Origin: Curtobacterium sp. MCLR17_007
GTDB taxonomy: Bacteria; Actinomycetota; Actinomycetes; Actinomycetales; Microbacteriaceae
Length of the DNA: 64,000 nucleotides
Assembly (NCBI RefSeq): GCF_003234655.2
Contig: NZ_CP126271.1
Coordinates: 3,410,001-3,474,000, forward strand
Direction: 5' to 3'
The stretch's first letter is position 1. Each line of letters begins with the position of its first letter. Shown here one piece after another: positions 1 through 8,483 of the stretch. The position numbers and the translations under genes were made by a program. The notes under the pieces were generated by a model that was not told the origin of the DNA, searched no databases, and was given only the letters and a program-made list of their open reading frames with translations.

Positions 1-246
1 GAACTCTTCCTGGTCGAACTCCAGCCCGAGGTTGAAGAGCAGCAGGATCAGGCCGAACGTCGCGATGAGCTCGATCGTGTGCGACTCGACGCTCAGCCCG
101 ATCCAGGGCGTGTGCGGGCTCGCGATGAGCCCCACGACCATGTAGATCGGGATCGCCGGCAGGCCGATGAGCTTGCCGAGCCGTCCGAGGACGTAGGCGA
201 TGAGGAACAGGCCGCCGATGGTGAGCAGCTCACCACCCAGGTGCAT
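1..246 (-). CDS. khtU: Cation/proton antiporter, N-terminal part (KhtU-like, CPA2), cut by window start
   Basis: Only the first 82 residues lie in the window. They begin MHLGGELLTIGGLF and form two or three hydrophobic helices, with the phrases GRLGKLIGLPAIPIYMVVG and LILLLFNLGLEFD, which are typical of the first membrane segments of CPA2-family Na+(K+)/H+ antiporters. The ATG at 246 follows a GGAG that lies inside the end of the upstream gene, 4 bases after its stop, so the two genes are one operon. In Bacillus the pair KhtT (regulator) and KhtU (transporter) exports K+ in exchange for protons. The order here matches. The rest of the gene lies outside the window, so the subfamily is not certain. 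Confidence 0.8.
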   Translation of the reverse strand, partial: MHLGGELLTIGGLFLIAYVLGRLGKLIGLPAIPIYMVVGLIASPHTPWIGLSVESHTIELIATFGLILLLFNLGLEFDQEEF

Positions 247-250
247 GCCG

Positions 251-784
251 CTAGCTCCGGGGCGGCGCCTCGGCCGCAGCTGCTGCCGCGAGCGCACCGC
301 TGCGGTAGAACGAGAAGGCCTTCGAGACCTTCTCGGGGGCCCCGGCCACCACGATGGTGTCGCCGGGGAAGACGACGAAGTCCGCCGAGGGGGCGGGGTT
401 CGCGCTGTCGCCGCGCACCACGGCGACGACGGTCAGGCCGATGAAGCCCGAGTCGTGCAGGTCGCCGAGCGGCTTGCCGGCGATCGCGTCGTCGTAGTCG
501 ACGGAGAACCAGTCGATGGACAGCCCTGGGATCTCGTCGAGCTTGTCGAGGCCCTCGGTGATGCGGGTGCCACCGAGGAGTTCGGCCAGGGTGTGGGCCT
601 CGTCGTCGCTCAGCCGCAGCGAGACCTTCTCCGACTTGTCGGCGCCGTCGGAGACGTCGGCGAAGGAGATGAGGTCGGAGTGACCCGACCGGTGCGTGAT
701 GACCCCGCACTTGCCACCGTCGTCGGTGTAGAAGCTGTGCAGTACGCCGACGCCGGGGAGTTTGACGCGATGAACGTCGACCAT
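251..784 (-). CDS. khtT: RCK_C (TrkA-C) regulatory subunit of a K+/H+ antiporter, KhtT-like
   Basis: A soluble 177-residue protein. The N-terminal half (about 1-80) begins MVDVHRVKLPGVG. The C-terminal part (about 90-165) reads as a TrkA-C/RCK_C ligand-binding domain, with the phrases PLGDLHDSGFIGLTVVAVVR and FVVFPGDTIVVAGAPEKV. KhtT is about 165 residues with the same layout. The family binds a nucleotide such as c-di-AMP and gates the partner antiporter at the inner membrane. The ATG at 784 was chosen because GGGAG stands six bases upstream; ORF-extending starts further upstream have no such site. It is the first gene of an operon with the antiporter 4 bases downstream. Confidence 0.8.
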   Translation of the reverse strand: MVDVHRVKLPGVGVLHSFYTDDGGKCGVITHRSGHSDLISFADVSDGADKSEKVSLRLSDDEAHTLAELLGGTRITEGLDKLDEIPGLSIDWFSVDYDDAIAGKPLGDLHDSGFIGLTVVAVVRGDSANPAPSADFVVFPGDTIVVAGAPEKVSKAFSFYRSGALAAAAAAEAPPRS

Positions 785-903
785 GATGGCTCCCTTTCCC
801 AGGACACCCATGCTAACCACCGTGGGGGCCCAGGCATTCCGTTCTCCACAGGTCATCCCGCCGGTGGATGCGTCGGGGACACCGACGTCGCGAGGATTGC
901 CGG

Positions 904-1440
904 ATGCGTGCGCAGGTGTTCGGCCCCGTGCTGGGCGCCGTCGTCGTGACCGCGTACGCGACGCTGCTCGCGCTCGACGGACTCGTGTTCGATCCGCTCG
1001 CCGCGGTGCCCGGCGCGACCCTCGGGCAGATCCACCACCGCGTCGAGGCGATCGGGATGGACGTCGGACAGGACGTCGTCGGCGTCCTGGTCACCGCCGG
1101 CGTCGGAGTCACGCTGGCCGCCTTCTTCGCGGTCGTTGCGATCCGGGGTCGGATGCCCGTCCCGGTGGCAGCCGTCTGCCACCTCGCGCTGCTCACGTTC
1201 GGTGCCGTGGCCGTCTTCCAGTCCGGCTTCTTCCTGGGGATGGACGTCGCAGACGCCTACGGGGTGTCCGGTGGGTCCCACAGCGCGTTCTCCGGTGTGC
1301 TGTACGGCACGAGCCTGGCCGCCCTCGTCGCGATCCCCGTCGTCCTGCTCGCGACCCTGTTCCGCAGCCTCGGACGCGCCCGAGCAGCGCACCCCCGGGC
1401 CCCGTCGTCCGGAGATGGTTCAGCGCAGCAGGCCGAGTGA
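904..1440 (+). CDS. Small integral membrane protein, unknown function
   Basis: A 178-residue protein with four hydrophobic stretches, at about residues 5-25, 55-80, 87-112 and 135-158. The predicted loops are short, and the polar tail is rich in Ala, Arg and Ser. No catalytic motif is visible and I do not recognise the family. The ATG at 904 is preceded by GAGGATTG, a fair ribosome site; an in-frame upstream ATG at 868 lacks one. Its last 21 bases overlap the end of the convergent response-regulator gene. Composition matches the neighbours, so nothing suggests recent transfer. Confidence 0.65.
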   Translation: MRAQVFGPVLGAVVVTAYATLLALDGLVFDPLAAVPGATLGQIHHRVEAIGMDVGQDVVGVLVTAGVGVTLAAFFAVVAIRGRMPVPVAAVCHLALLTFGAVAVFQSGFFLGMDVADAYGVSGGSHSAFSGVLYGTSLAALVAIPVVLLATLFRSLGRARAAHPRAPSSGDGSAQQAE

Positions 1441-2040
1441 CCGCGCTGCCGACACGGCCGCCGTGCGCGACGAGACCCCGAGCTTCGAGAACACGTGGAC
1501 CAGGTGCGTCTTCACCGTCGCGTCGGTGATGTGCAGGGACGCGGCGACGTCGCCGTTGGACGCCCCCGACGCGACGAGTCGCAGCACCTCGAGTTCGCGC
1601 GCGGACAGGCTGACCCGTGGTGAGCGCACCCGTTCCATGAGCCGGCTGGCGATGACCGGGGCCAGGGCGCTCTCACCGGCGGCGGCGGCACGGACGGCGG
1701 CCAGCAGCTCGTCCGGCGGGGCGTCCTTGAGCAGGTAGCCGCTCGCCCCGGCCTCGACCGCGCCCAGGATGTCGCCGTCGGTGTCGTAGTTGGTCAGCAC
1801 GAGCACATACGGCGGGGCGTCGAGGGCCCGGATCGCGCGGGTGGCGTCGGCGCCGGTCTGGGACTGCCCGAACTGCAGGTCCATCAGCACGAGTTCGGGT
1901 GCCAGCGCGGCTGCGAGGGCGACGGCGCGCTCCGGTGCGGCGGCCTCGCCGACCACGGTGATGTCGGCCGCGGTGTCGAGCAGCGCGCGCAGTCCGGCCC
2001 GCACCACCGGGTGGTCGTCGGCGATCACGACGCGGATCAC
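1420..2040 (-). CDS. LuxR/NarL-family two-component response regulator
   Basis: 206 residues. The receiver domain (1-120) has the acidic pair D8-D9 and phosphoacceptor D54 (VLMDLQ), then the conserved lysine in YLLKDAPPDE. The C-terminal HTH (about 143-206) has SARELEVLRLVASG and TVKTHLVHVFSKLGVSSR, typical of LuxR-type DNA-binding domains. The GTG start at 2040 overlaps the kinase stop as GTGA, so the pair is translationally coupled. The divergent ABC exporter starting at 3361 is the likeliest target, as in many Gram-positive kinase-regulator-exporter modules, but this is inference from position. Confidence 0.93.
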   Translation of the reverse strand: MIRVVIADDHPVVRAGLRALLDTAADITVVGEAAAPERAVALAAALAPELVLMDLQFGQSQTGADATRAIRALDAPPYVLVLTNYDTDGDILGAVEAGASGYLLKDAPPDELLAAVRAAAAGESALAPVIASRLMERVRSPRVSLSARELEVLRLVASGASNGDVAASLHITDATVKTHLVHVFSKLGVSSRTAAVSAARSLGLLR

Positions 2041-3212
2041 GGGGCACCGCCCAGGACCACCCGCACGGTGGTGCCGCTGCCGGGTGCCGAGTCGACGTCG
2101 AGCCGGCCGTCGAGCTGCCGCACCCGCTCGCTCATCGCGACCAGGCCGAACGAGTCGCTGGACCCGGCACGAGCCCGGACGGCCACCGGGTCGAACCCGC
2201 GCCCGTCGTCGGACACGGTCAGGGTTGCGCTGGGTCCGTCGACGACCAGGGCGATCCGCACGGCCGTGGCGTCCGCGTGCTGCACGACGTTCGCCAGGGC
2301 GCCCTGGGTGATCCGCAGGAGCGCGGTCTGCGTGGCCATGGGCAGCGCCACCTGATCGGGGACGTCGACGTCGACCGTCAGCCCCGCGCCCGCACGGTGC
2401 GACCCCGCCAGCCGGTCGAGCGCCGACCCGATCCCCTGTTCCAGCGTCGGCGGGCTGAGTTCGCGGATGAAGCGGCGGGTGTCGGCGAGGCCCTCGGCAG
2501 CGGTCTGGCGGGCCAGCCGGACGTGCGCGATGCCCGGTCGGTCACCGTCGGCCGACTCGGCAGCGTGCAGCAGCATCTGGATGCTCGACAGGCCCTGGGC
2601 GACGGTGTCGTGGATCTCGCGAGCGAGTCGAGCGCGTTCAGCCAGGACCCCCTGTTCGTGCTGCGTCGCGGCGAGTTCGTCCTGTGTCCGGATGAGCCGG
2701 GCGACGAGTTCCTCGCGCTCCTGTGCCTCCCGCGCCAGTGCCCGGTACCCGAGCCCGATGAGCAGGGCGACCCCGGCCCCGACGAGCGGTCCGACCACCC
2801 CGCCGACGGTGAACCCACCGTGCAGGCCGAGGGCGACGATCGCGATCCCGGTGGCGACGAGCACGGCGACGGGGCCGGCGACCCGCGGTAGGACGTGCAG
2901 GTAGAGGAAGAACAGCGGGAAGACCAGGTACGCCGCCTCGGGGACGAGCACGAGCAGCGCGATCCAGACCACCGTCAGCGCGACGAGCCACGTGGCTCCG
3001 GCGAGCACGCGCCGGGTCGGACGGGGCGCCGCTGCCAGGCCGCCGAGCACGTAGACGATCGCGAAGAGGACGACGAGCGTCATGGCGAGCCAGGGGGTGT
3101 GCCCGGGTGCGACGAGCACGCGCACGACGACGAGTGCCGTGAGGGCGGCGACGAGCACGTGGAGCCCCGTCCGCAGCCCCACGAACACCGGCGTGAGCGT
3201 GCTGTGCGACAT
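2037..3212 (-). CDS. Sensor histidine kinase, HisKA_3/NarX-like
   Basis: 391 residues. Five or so membrane helices occupy about 12-158, followed by a short coiled segment. The dimerisation/phosphoacceptor region holds RLAREIHDTVAQGLSS with H201. The C-terminal HATPase domain (about 290-390) shows the N-box region around LANVVQHADA and the G-boxes DDGRGFDP and SFGLVAMSERV. There is no extracellular sensor domain of any size, so it probably senses the membrane or a membrane partner. It phosphorylates the overlapping NarL-type regulator. A 148-bp spacer separates it from the divergent ABC exporter genes. Confidence 0.93.
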   Translation of the reverse strand: MSHSTLTPVFVGLRTGLHVLVAALTALVVVRVLVAPGHTPWLAMTLVVLFAIVYVLGGLAAAPRPTRRVLAGATWLVALTVVWIALLVLVPEAAYLVFPLFFLYLHVLPRVAGPVAVLVATGIAIVALGLHGGFTVGGVVGPLVGAGVALLIGLGYRALAREAQEREELVARLIRTQDELAATQHEQGVLAERARLAREIHDTVAQGLSSIQMLLHAAESADGDRPGIAHVRLARQTAAEGLADTRRFIRELSPPTLEQGIGSALDRLAGSHRAGAGLTVDVDVPDQVALPMATQTALLRITQGALANVVQHADATAVRIALVVDGPSATLTVSDDGRGFDPVAVRARAGSSDSFGLVAMSERVRQLDGRLDVDSAPGSGTTVRVVLGGAP

Positions 3213-3360
3213 GGACCTCCAGCGTAGGGAGCGGACGGCTCGCGGGCATCAACCGAACGGTCGATGCCGAGACCGAACCCACCGGCGATGACCCGCGGCC
3301 AGCCGGTCACCAGGCTGGTCCTGCGTGCCGTGGACCGTCCCGGCCCGGAGAGGAGTCATC

Positions 3361-4440
3361 GTGTTCGTCGCCTGGCGTGACCTGCGGCATGCGCGGGGTC
3401 GGTTCGTCCTGATCGGGAGCGTCGTCGCCCTGATCACCCTGCTGGTGGGGTTCCTCGCCGGCCTGACCGGCGGGCTGGCGGCGCAGAACGTCTCGGCGGT
3501 GCTGGGGCTGCCCGGCGACCGCCTGGTCCTGCAGCAGCCGTCGACGGGACAGCCCTCGTTCGCGCAGTCCACGATCGACCACGGGGCCCGCGTCGGATGG
3601 CAGGACGCGGCCGGGGTCGACGAAGTGGTGTCGGTGGGCATCGTGCAGGGCCGTGCCTCCGGCGCGGGATCCCCGGCAGTGGTCGGGGTCGCGCTCGTCG
3701 GGCTGCCCCACGACGAGCGATCGACCGTCGGTGCCCTCGCCCCTCGGTCCGACGACGAGCTCGGTCTCTCGTCGGGTGCCGCGCACGACCTGGGCGTCGG
3801 CGTCGGCGACCGCGTGACGATCACCGGGACCGACTACCGCGTCGCGAGCGTCGGGGGCGACGCCTGGTACAGCCACACGCCGGTCGTCGCGATGACGCCG
3901 GCCGCCTGGGCCGCGGCGGACGAACGGGTCGGTGGCGACGGCCGGGCGACGCTGCTCGCGGTCTCCGGTGACCCCGACTGGTCCGCCGTCGCCGACCGGA
4001 CCCACACGTCGGCCTCGACACCGCTGCGCAGCCTGACCGCGCTCGAGACCTTCAAGTCCGAGATCGGCTCGCTCGGCATTATGATCGTGATGCTCTTCGG
4101 GGTCTCCGCCCTGGTCGTCGGCGCGTTCTTCACGGTGTGGACAATGCAGCGGGCTGGTGACGTCGCCGTCCTCAAGGCCCTCGGGGCGAGCACGGGATCA
4201 CTCGTCCGCGACGCACTCGGGCAGGCGCTGGTCGTACTCGTCGCCGGCATCGGTGTCGGCATGGCAGCGGTCGTGGGTCTCGGCGCCCTGGCCGGTGGCG
4301 CACTGCCGTTCCTGCTGGACCCCCTGACCACCCTGGTGCCGGCCGCCGCGATGGTCCTGCTCGGCCTGGCCGGAGCCGCCGTGGCCCTGCGCACCGTCAC
4401 CGCAGCCGACCCCCTCACCGCACTCGGGAGCAACCGATGA
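3361..4440 (+). CDS. ABC exporter permease, FtsX/MacB-like
   Basis: 359 residues. One N-terminal membrane helix (about 14-36, LIGSVVALITLLVGFLAG) is followed by a MacB-type extracytoplasmic domain to about residue 235. Three further helices at about 240-262, 285-312 and 323-345 form the FtsX core, with the typical phrase VAVLKALGAST. The GTG at 3361 is preferred because GGAGAGGAG ends five bases before it; the in-frame ATG at 3325 has no such site. It forms an exporter with the ATPase whose ATG overlaps its stop (ATGA). Substrate unknown; lipoprotein, peptide or antibiotic export are the usual roles. Confidence 0.88.
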   Translation: MFVAWRDLRHARGRFVLIGSVVALITLLVGFLAGLTGGLAAQNVSAVLGLPGDRLVLQQPSTGQPSFAQSTIDHGARVGWQDAAGVDEVVSVGIVQGRASGAGSPAVVGVALVGLPHDERSTVGALAPRSDDELGLSSGAAHDLGVGVGDRVTITGTDYRVASVGGDAWYSHTPVVAMTPAAWAAADERVGGDGRATLLAVSGDPDWSAVADRTHTSASTPLRSLTALETFKSEIGSLGIMIVMLFGVSALVVGAFFTVWTMQRAGDVAVLKALGASTGSLVRDALGQALVVLVAGIGVGMAAVVGLGALAGGALPFLLDPLTTLVPAAAMVLLGLAGAAVALRTVTAADPLTALGSNR

Positions 4441-5138
4441 TCACCCTCGACGACGTCACCCTCACCTTCCCGGACGGCAGCTCGCGCGTCACGGCGGTCG
4501 ACCACGTCACACTCCGCGCCGATGCCGGGGTCGTGACCGGGATCACCGGGCCGTCCGGCTCCGGAAAGTCCTCGTTGCTGGCGGTCGCCGCGACCCTGAT
4601 CCGTCCCGACTCGGGCCGGGTGCTCATCGGCAACGTCGACGCCGCGGCGCTGTCACGAGACGAGGCCACCGTCCTGCGACGCGAACGGATCGGGATCGTG
4701 TTCCAGCAGTCCAACCTGCTGCCCTCGCTGACCGCCCGCGAGCAGCTGCTCGTCATGGGCGAGCTCGGTGGGACCGACCGCGCGCGACGACGCCGGCTCC
4801 CCGGCCGCGCGGACGAGCTCCTCGACGCGGTCGGGCTCTCCGGCCAGGCGCACCTGCGACCCGCGCAGCTGTCCGGCGGTCAGCGGCAGCGCGTCGCCAT
4901 CGCCCGTGCCCTGGTGCACGAACCGGACGTGCTGCTGGTGGATGAACCGACGAGCGCCCTCGACCAGGAGCGCGGGGCGGCCGTCATGGACCTCATCGCA
5001 CGGCTCACCCGCGAGCGCGGGGCAGCCACGCTGTTGGTCACCCACGACCTGGTGCACCGCGACACCCTCGACTCGCTCGTCACCGTCGTCGACGGTGCCG
5101 TCACGCGGACCGACCACGCTGTGCCAGCGCTGGTCTGA
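4437..5138 (+). CDS. ABC exporter ATPase, MacB/LolD-like
   Basis: 233 residues with a complete nucleotide-binding domain: Walker A GPSGSGKSS (about 38-46), Q-loop FQQSNLLPSL, signature LSGGQRQRVAIARAL, Walker B VLLVDEPTSALD and the switch histidine in LLVTHD. Its start overlaps the permease stop as ATGA. It energises the FtsX-type permease encoded upstream. The unit ends at a perfect 19-bp hairpin at 5148-5189 that is shared with the convergent glpD gene. Confidence 0.93.
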   Translation: MITLDDVTLTFPDGSSRVTAVDHVTLRADAGVVTGITGPSGSGKSSLLAVAATLIRPDSGRVLIGNVDAAALSRDEATVLRRERIGIVFQQSNLLPSLTAREQLLVMGELGGTDRARRRRLPGRADELLDAVGLSGQAHLRPAQLSGGQRQRVAIARALVHEPDVLLVDEPTSALDQERGAAVMDLIARLTRERGAATLLVTHDLVHRDTLDSLVTVVDGAVTRTDHAVPALV

Positions 5139-5147
5139 CCCGGTGAC

Positions 5148-5189
5148 GGACTGGAGGCCCGTGACCAGCCGGTCACGGGCCTCCAGTCC
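5148..5189. terminator. Bidirectional hairpin between ABC ATPase and glpD
   Basis: A perfect 19-bp inverted repeat: left arm 5148-5166, loop AGCC, right arm 5171-5189. It lies between convergent genes and is the obvious terminator for both. No U-tract follows on either strand, which is common for GC-rich actinobacterial terminators. Confidence 0.8.
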
Positions 5190-5202
5190 GGCGGTTCCCG
5201 CG

Positions 5203-7074
5203 TCAGCGGGGTTCGCTCGTCTTCTCGCCGATCACCTGCTCGTCGGAGGCCTTGGCGCCCTCCGCGCCGCTGGAGCGGCCGCCGCCGACGACGACGTCGT
5301 CCTCGTCGAAGCCGAACGCGATGTCCGGTGCCTCGAGCCGCACCCGGTCCGCGGACTCGTCGTCGGGCTGCAGCTGCGACTCCCGCTCGGCGGCGACGCG
5401 CTTCAGGTAGTTCGCCACCTCGGCCTCGGTCTGCTCCTGGTCCCAGCCGAGCACGCCGGCCATCAGCTTCGCGGCGACGGGGGCAGCGGACTCGCCGCGG
5501 TCCCAGGCCTCGATCGAGATGCGCGTGCGGCGGGCCAGGACGTCCTCCAGGTGCAGGGCTCCCTCGTGCGACGCGGCGTAGACGACCTCGGCGCCGATGT
5601 AGTCGTCGGCTCCCGGCAGGGCCTCGGCGAGCGCCGGGTCCTCCTTCACCAGGTCCAGGACCTCGGTCGCGAGGGTGCCGTACCGGTTCAGCAGGTGCTC
5701 GATGCGGACCTTGTGCACGCCGAACGTCTTCGCGGTGCGGCCGCGCTTGTTCCATGCGGCGGGGTAGCCCTCGGCGCCGAGCAGCGGGATGTCCTGCGTG
5801 GTCGACTCCGGGATGCGGCCGTCCATGGCGGCAACGGCCTCGTCGATCGCGTCCTTGCCCATCACCCGGTAGGTCGTCCACTTGCCGCCGGCGACGACGA
5901 CGAGCCCGGGCGCGGTGTGCGCGACGACGTGCTCGCGGCTGAGCTTCGACGTGCTGTCGGACTCCCCCGCCAGCAGCGGTCGCAGGCCGGCGTAGACGCC
6001 CTCGACGTCCTCGCGGGTGAGCGGCACCCGCAGCACCTTGTTGACGTGCTCGAGGATGTAGTCGATGTCGGCGGCGGTCGCGGCCGGGTGCGCCTTGTCG
6101 AGGTACCAGTCGGTGTCGGTGGTGCCGACCAGCCAGTGGCGGCCCCACGGGATCACGAACAGCACGCTCTTCTCGGTGCGCAGGATCATGCCCATGTTCG
6201 ACTGGAAGCGGTCGCGCGGGACGACCAGGTGCACGCCCTTCGACGCCCGCACCTTGAACTGTCCGCGGGTGCCGACCATCGCCTGGGTGTCGTCGGTCCA
6301 CACCCCGGTGGCGTTGACGACCTGCTTGGCTCGGATGTCGAACCGCTCACCCGTCTGGATGTCGTGCGCATGCGCTCCGACGACGCGTTCCCCGACCTTG
6401 ATGAAGCCCTCGATGCGGACACGGGCGGCGGCGTGGGCGCCGTACGACGCCGCGGTGCGCACGAGCGACGCGACGTAGCGGGCGTCGTCGACCTGGGCGT
6501 CGTAGTACGTCATGCCCCCGACGAACGCGTCCTTCTTGAGCGACGGCATCGAACGGAGCACCTGCGTCCGGGTGAGGTGCCGGTGGTGCGGAACCCCTGG
6601 CGGTCGCCCGCCGGACCAGCTGAAGGCGTCGTACATCGCCATGCCGATCCCGATGTAGAAGCGCTCCCACACGCGGTGGTTCAGCGGGTACAGGAAGCGC
6701 ACGGGCTTGACCAGGTGCGGAGCGATGCGCTGGAGCAGCAGGCCACGTTCGATGAGGGCCTCACGCACCAGGGTGAAGTTGAGCTGCTCGAGGTAGCGGA
6801 TGCCGCCGTGCACGAGCTTCGAGGAGCGGCTCGAGGTCCCCGATCCCCAGTCACGGGCCTCGACGATGCCCACGCTCAGGCCGCGGGTGACGGCGTCGAG
6901 CGCACTGCCGCCGCCCACGATCCCGCCGCCCACGACCAGGACGTCGAGCTCCTGGGTCTTCAGCGTCTCGATCGCGGCGGCCCGTTCGTCCGGCCCCAGC
7001 TTCGCCCCTGGATCGAACCCCGCCGTGCCGAACGCACCGCTGGGTGCCTTCTTGCCCGAGACCGTCGTTGCCAT
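5203..7074 (-). CDS. glpD: Aerobic glycerol-3-phosphate dehydrogenase
   Basis: 623 residues. An FAD-binding Rossmann motif GGGIVGGG lies at 49-56, followed by VEARDWGSGTSSRSSKLVHG, the GlpD/GlpA FAD-contact segment. The central DAO-type oxidoreductase fold and the C-terminal helical GlpD domain (about 440-570) follow, then an acidic low-complexity tail. The enzyme oxidises sn-glycerol 3-phosphate to dihydroxyacetone phosphate at the membrane and passes electrons to quinone. The ATG at 7074 has GGAGG six bases upstream. No other glycerol gene (glpK, glpF) is adjacent. The gene is a single unit between guaB3 and a shared terminator. Confidence 0.95.
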   Translation of the reverse strand: MATTVSGKKAPSGAFGTAGFDPGAKLGPDERAAAIETLKTQELDVLVVGGGIVGGGSALDAVTRGLSVGIVEARDWGSGTSSRSSKLVHGGIRYLEQLNFTLVREALIERGLLLQRIAPHLVKPVRFLYPLNHRVWERFYIGIGMAMYDAFSWSGGRPPGVPHHRHLTRTQVLRSMPSLKKDAFVGGMTYYDAQVDDARYVASLVRTAASYGAHAAARVRIEGFIKVGERVVGAHAHDIQTGERFDIRAKQVVNATGVWTDDTQAMVGTRGQFKVRASKGVHLVVPRDRFQSNMGMILRTEKSVLFVIPWGRHWLVGTTDTDWYLDKAHPAATAADIDYILEHVNKVLRVPLTREDVEGVYAGLRPLLAGESDSTSKLSREHVVAHTAPGLVVVAGGKWTTYRVMGKDAIDEAVAAMDGRIPESTTQDIPLLGAEGYPAAWNKRGRTAKTFGVHKVRIEHLLNRYGTLATEVLDLVKEDPALAEALPGADDYIGAEVVYAASHEGALHLEDVLARRTRISIEAWDRGESAAPVAAKLMAGVLGWDQEQTEAEVANYLKRVAAERESQLQPDDESADRVRLEAPDIAFGFDEDDVVVGGGRSSGAEGAKASDEQVIGEKTSEPR

Positions 7075-7157
7075 GATCGCCTCCGTGCTGCCCGGTGACA
7101 GCGTCGCCGTGGTGGCCAGCACGTCGATGTGCTGCCGTCCGGCGCCGGTGCACTGCG

Positions 7158-8276
7158 TCAGCGGTGGTAGGGCGCCACGACCACTTCTACTCGCTGGAAC
7201 TCCTTGGCGTCGGAGTATCCGGTCGTGGCCATCGAGCGACGCAGTGCGCCGACGATGTTGGCGCGGCCGTCCCACGTCGGGGTCGGCCCGTTCAGCACGT
7301 TCTCGAGCGGCGCGATCGTGCCCACCTCGACACGGCGACCACGCGGCAGCTCCGGGTGGTGCGCCTCGGCACCCCAGTGGAAGCCACCGCCGGGTGCCTC
7401 GGTGGCGCGGGCCAGGACGGTGCCGAGCATGACGGCGTCGGCACCCATCGCGATCGCCTTGACGACGTCGCCCGCGGTGTCGAGCCCGCCGTCCGCGATC
7501 ACGTGCACGTAGCGGCCGCCGGACTCGTCCATGTAGTCGCGACGGGCACCGGCGATGTCAGCCACCGCGGTCGCCATCGGGGCGTGGATGCCGAGCGCGG
7601 CGCGGGTGGTCGACGCAGCGCCGCCGCCGAAGCCGACCAGCACGCCGGCAGCACCGGTGCGCATGAGGTGCAGCGCCGCCGTGTAGGTCGACGCGCCGCC
7701 GACGATGACGGGGACGTCGAGCTCGTAGATGAACTTCTTGAGGTTGAGGGGCTCGGTGCTCTGCGACACGTGCTCGGCGGAGACGGTCGTGCCGCGGATC
7801 ACGAACAGGTCGACCCCGGCGTCGACCACGGTCTGCGAGAACTCCTGCGTGCGCTGCGGGCTGAGCGACCCGGCGACGGGGACGCCGGCCGCGCGGATCT
7901 CGGCCAGGCGCGCGGTGATCAGCTCGGCCTTGACGGGCTCGGCGTAGATCTCCTGCATCCGCTTGGTGACGTTGCCGTCCGTGAGCGTCTTGATCTCGTC
8001 GTAGAACGGGGTGGGGTCCTCGTACCGGGTCCACAGGCCCTCGAGGTCGAGCACGCCCAGGATCCCGAGACGCCCCATCTGGATGACCGTGGCGGGCGAG
8101 GCCACCGAGTCCATCGGTGCCGCGAGGATCGGGGCCTCGAAGGTGAAGGCATCAATCGACCACTGGACGTTGACGTCGCGCGGGTCGCGGGTGCGCCGCG
8201 ACGGAACCACCGCGATGTCGTCGAACGCGTACGCCCGACGTCCGCGCTTGCCTGCACCGATCTCGACTTCACTCAC
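7158..8276 (-). CDS. guaB3: GuaB3 family IMP dehydrogenase-related protein
   Basis: 372 residues, a single (beta/alpha)8 barrel without CBS domains, beginning after a short leader with YAFDDIAVVPSRRTRDPRDV, which is diagnostic for actinobacterial GuaB3. The phosphate-binding and flap segments are present (VIADGGLDTAGDVVKAIAMG). The loop that carries the catalytic cysteine in true IMP dehydrogenases (GPGSICTTR in GuaB of this window) reads GFGGGAASTTR here, with Ser222 (codon at 7611-7613) at the cysteine position. The start is GTG at 8276. Substrate and activity are therefore open. It lies on the far side of the liv operon from guaB. Confidence 0.9.
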   Translation of the reverse strand: MSEVEIGAGKRGRRAYAFDDIAVVPSRRTRDPRDVNVQWSIDAFTFEAPILAAPMDSVASPATVIQMGRLGILGVLDLEGLWTRYEDPTPFYDEIKTLTDGNVTKRMQEIYAEPVKAELITARLAEIRAAGVPVAGSLSPQRTQEFSQTVVDAGVDLFVIRGTTVSAEHVSQSTEPLNLKKFIYELDVPVIVGGASTYTAALHLMRTGAAGVLVGFGGGAASTTRAALGIHAPMATAVADIAGARRDYMDESGGRYVHVIADGGLDTAGDVVKAIAMGADAVMLGTVLARATEAPGGGFHWGAEAHHPELPRGRRVEVGTIAPLENVLNGPTPTWDGRANIVGALRRSMATTGYSDAKEFQRVEVVVAPYHR

Positions 8277-8305
8277 CCGACAACCCTACCGGGCGCCCTC
8301 CACGC

Positions 8306-8422
8306 GGTGCACGGGTGCGCCTCGGTGCGCGGTTGGCTGCCCGGTGCGCTGAAGCACCGTGCGAGGTTTCGCCTCGGTGCGCGGTTGACTGCCTGGTGCG
8401 CGGAAACAGGCTCGCACCAGGC
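8306..8422. repeat. Imperfect tandem repeat ending in a 10-bp inverted repeat
   Basis: Two copies of about 37 bp, sharing the core CGCCTCGGTGCGCGGTTG then RCTGCCYGGTGCGC, begin near 8316 and 8370, 54 bases apart. The second copy runs into a perfect inverted repeat GCCTGGTGCG (8391-8400) / CGCACCAGGC (8413-8422) with a 12-base loop. It sits in the spacer between guaB3 and a small membrane-protein gene. It resembles an extragenic palindromic (REP-like) element; function unknown. Confidence 0.6.
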
Positions 8423-8483
8423 GTGCAACTCCGCACGGGGCGGCGGCTCCGCAGCACGGGCGCTGGAGCGTGCGCGTGCGGCG

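Noticed and set aside
4768..7098. Plus-strand open frame of 776 codons opposite glpD
   Set aside because: It runs antisense to an intact, well-recognised glpD. Its translation is a His/Val/Asp-rich shadow, as expected when codon third positions are G or C.
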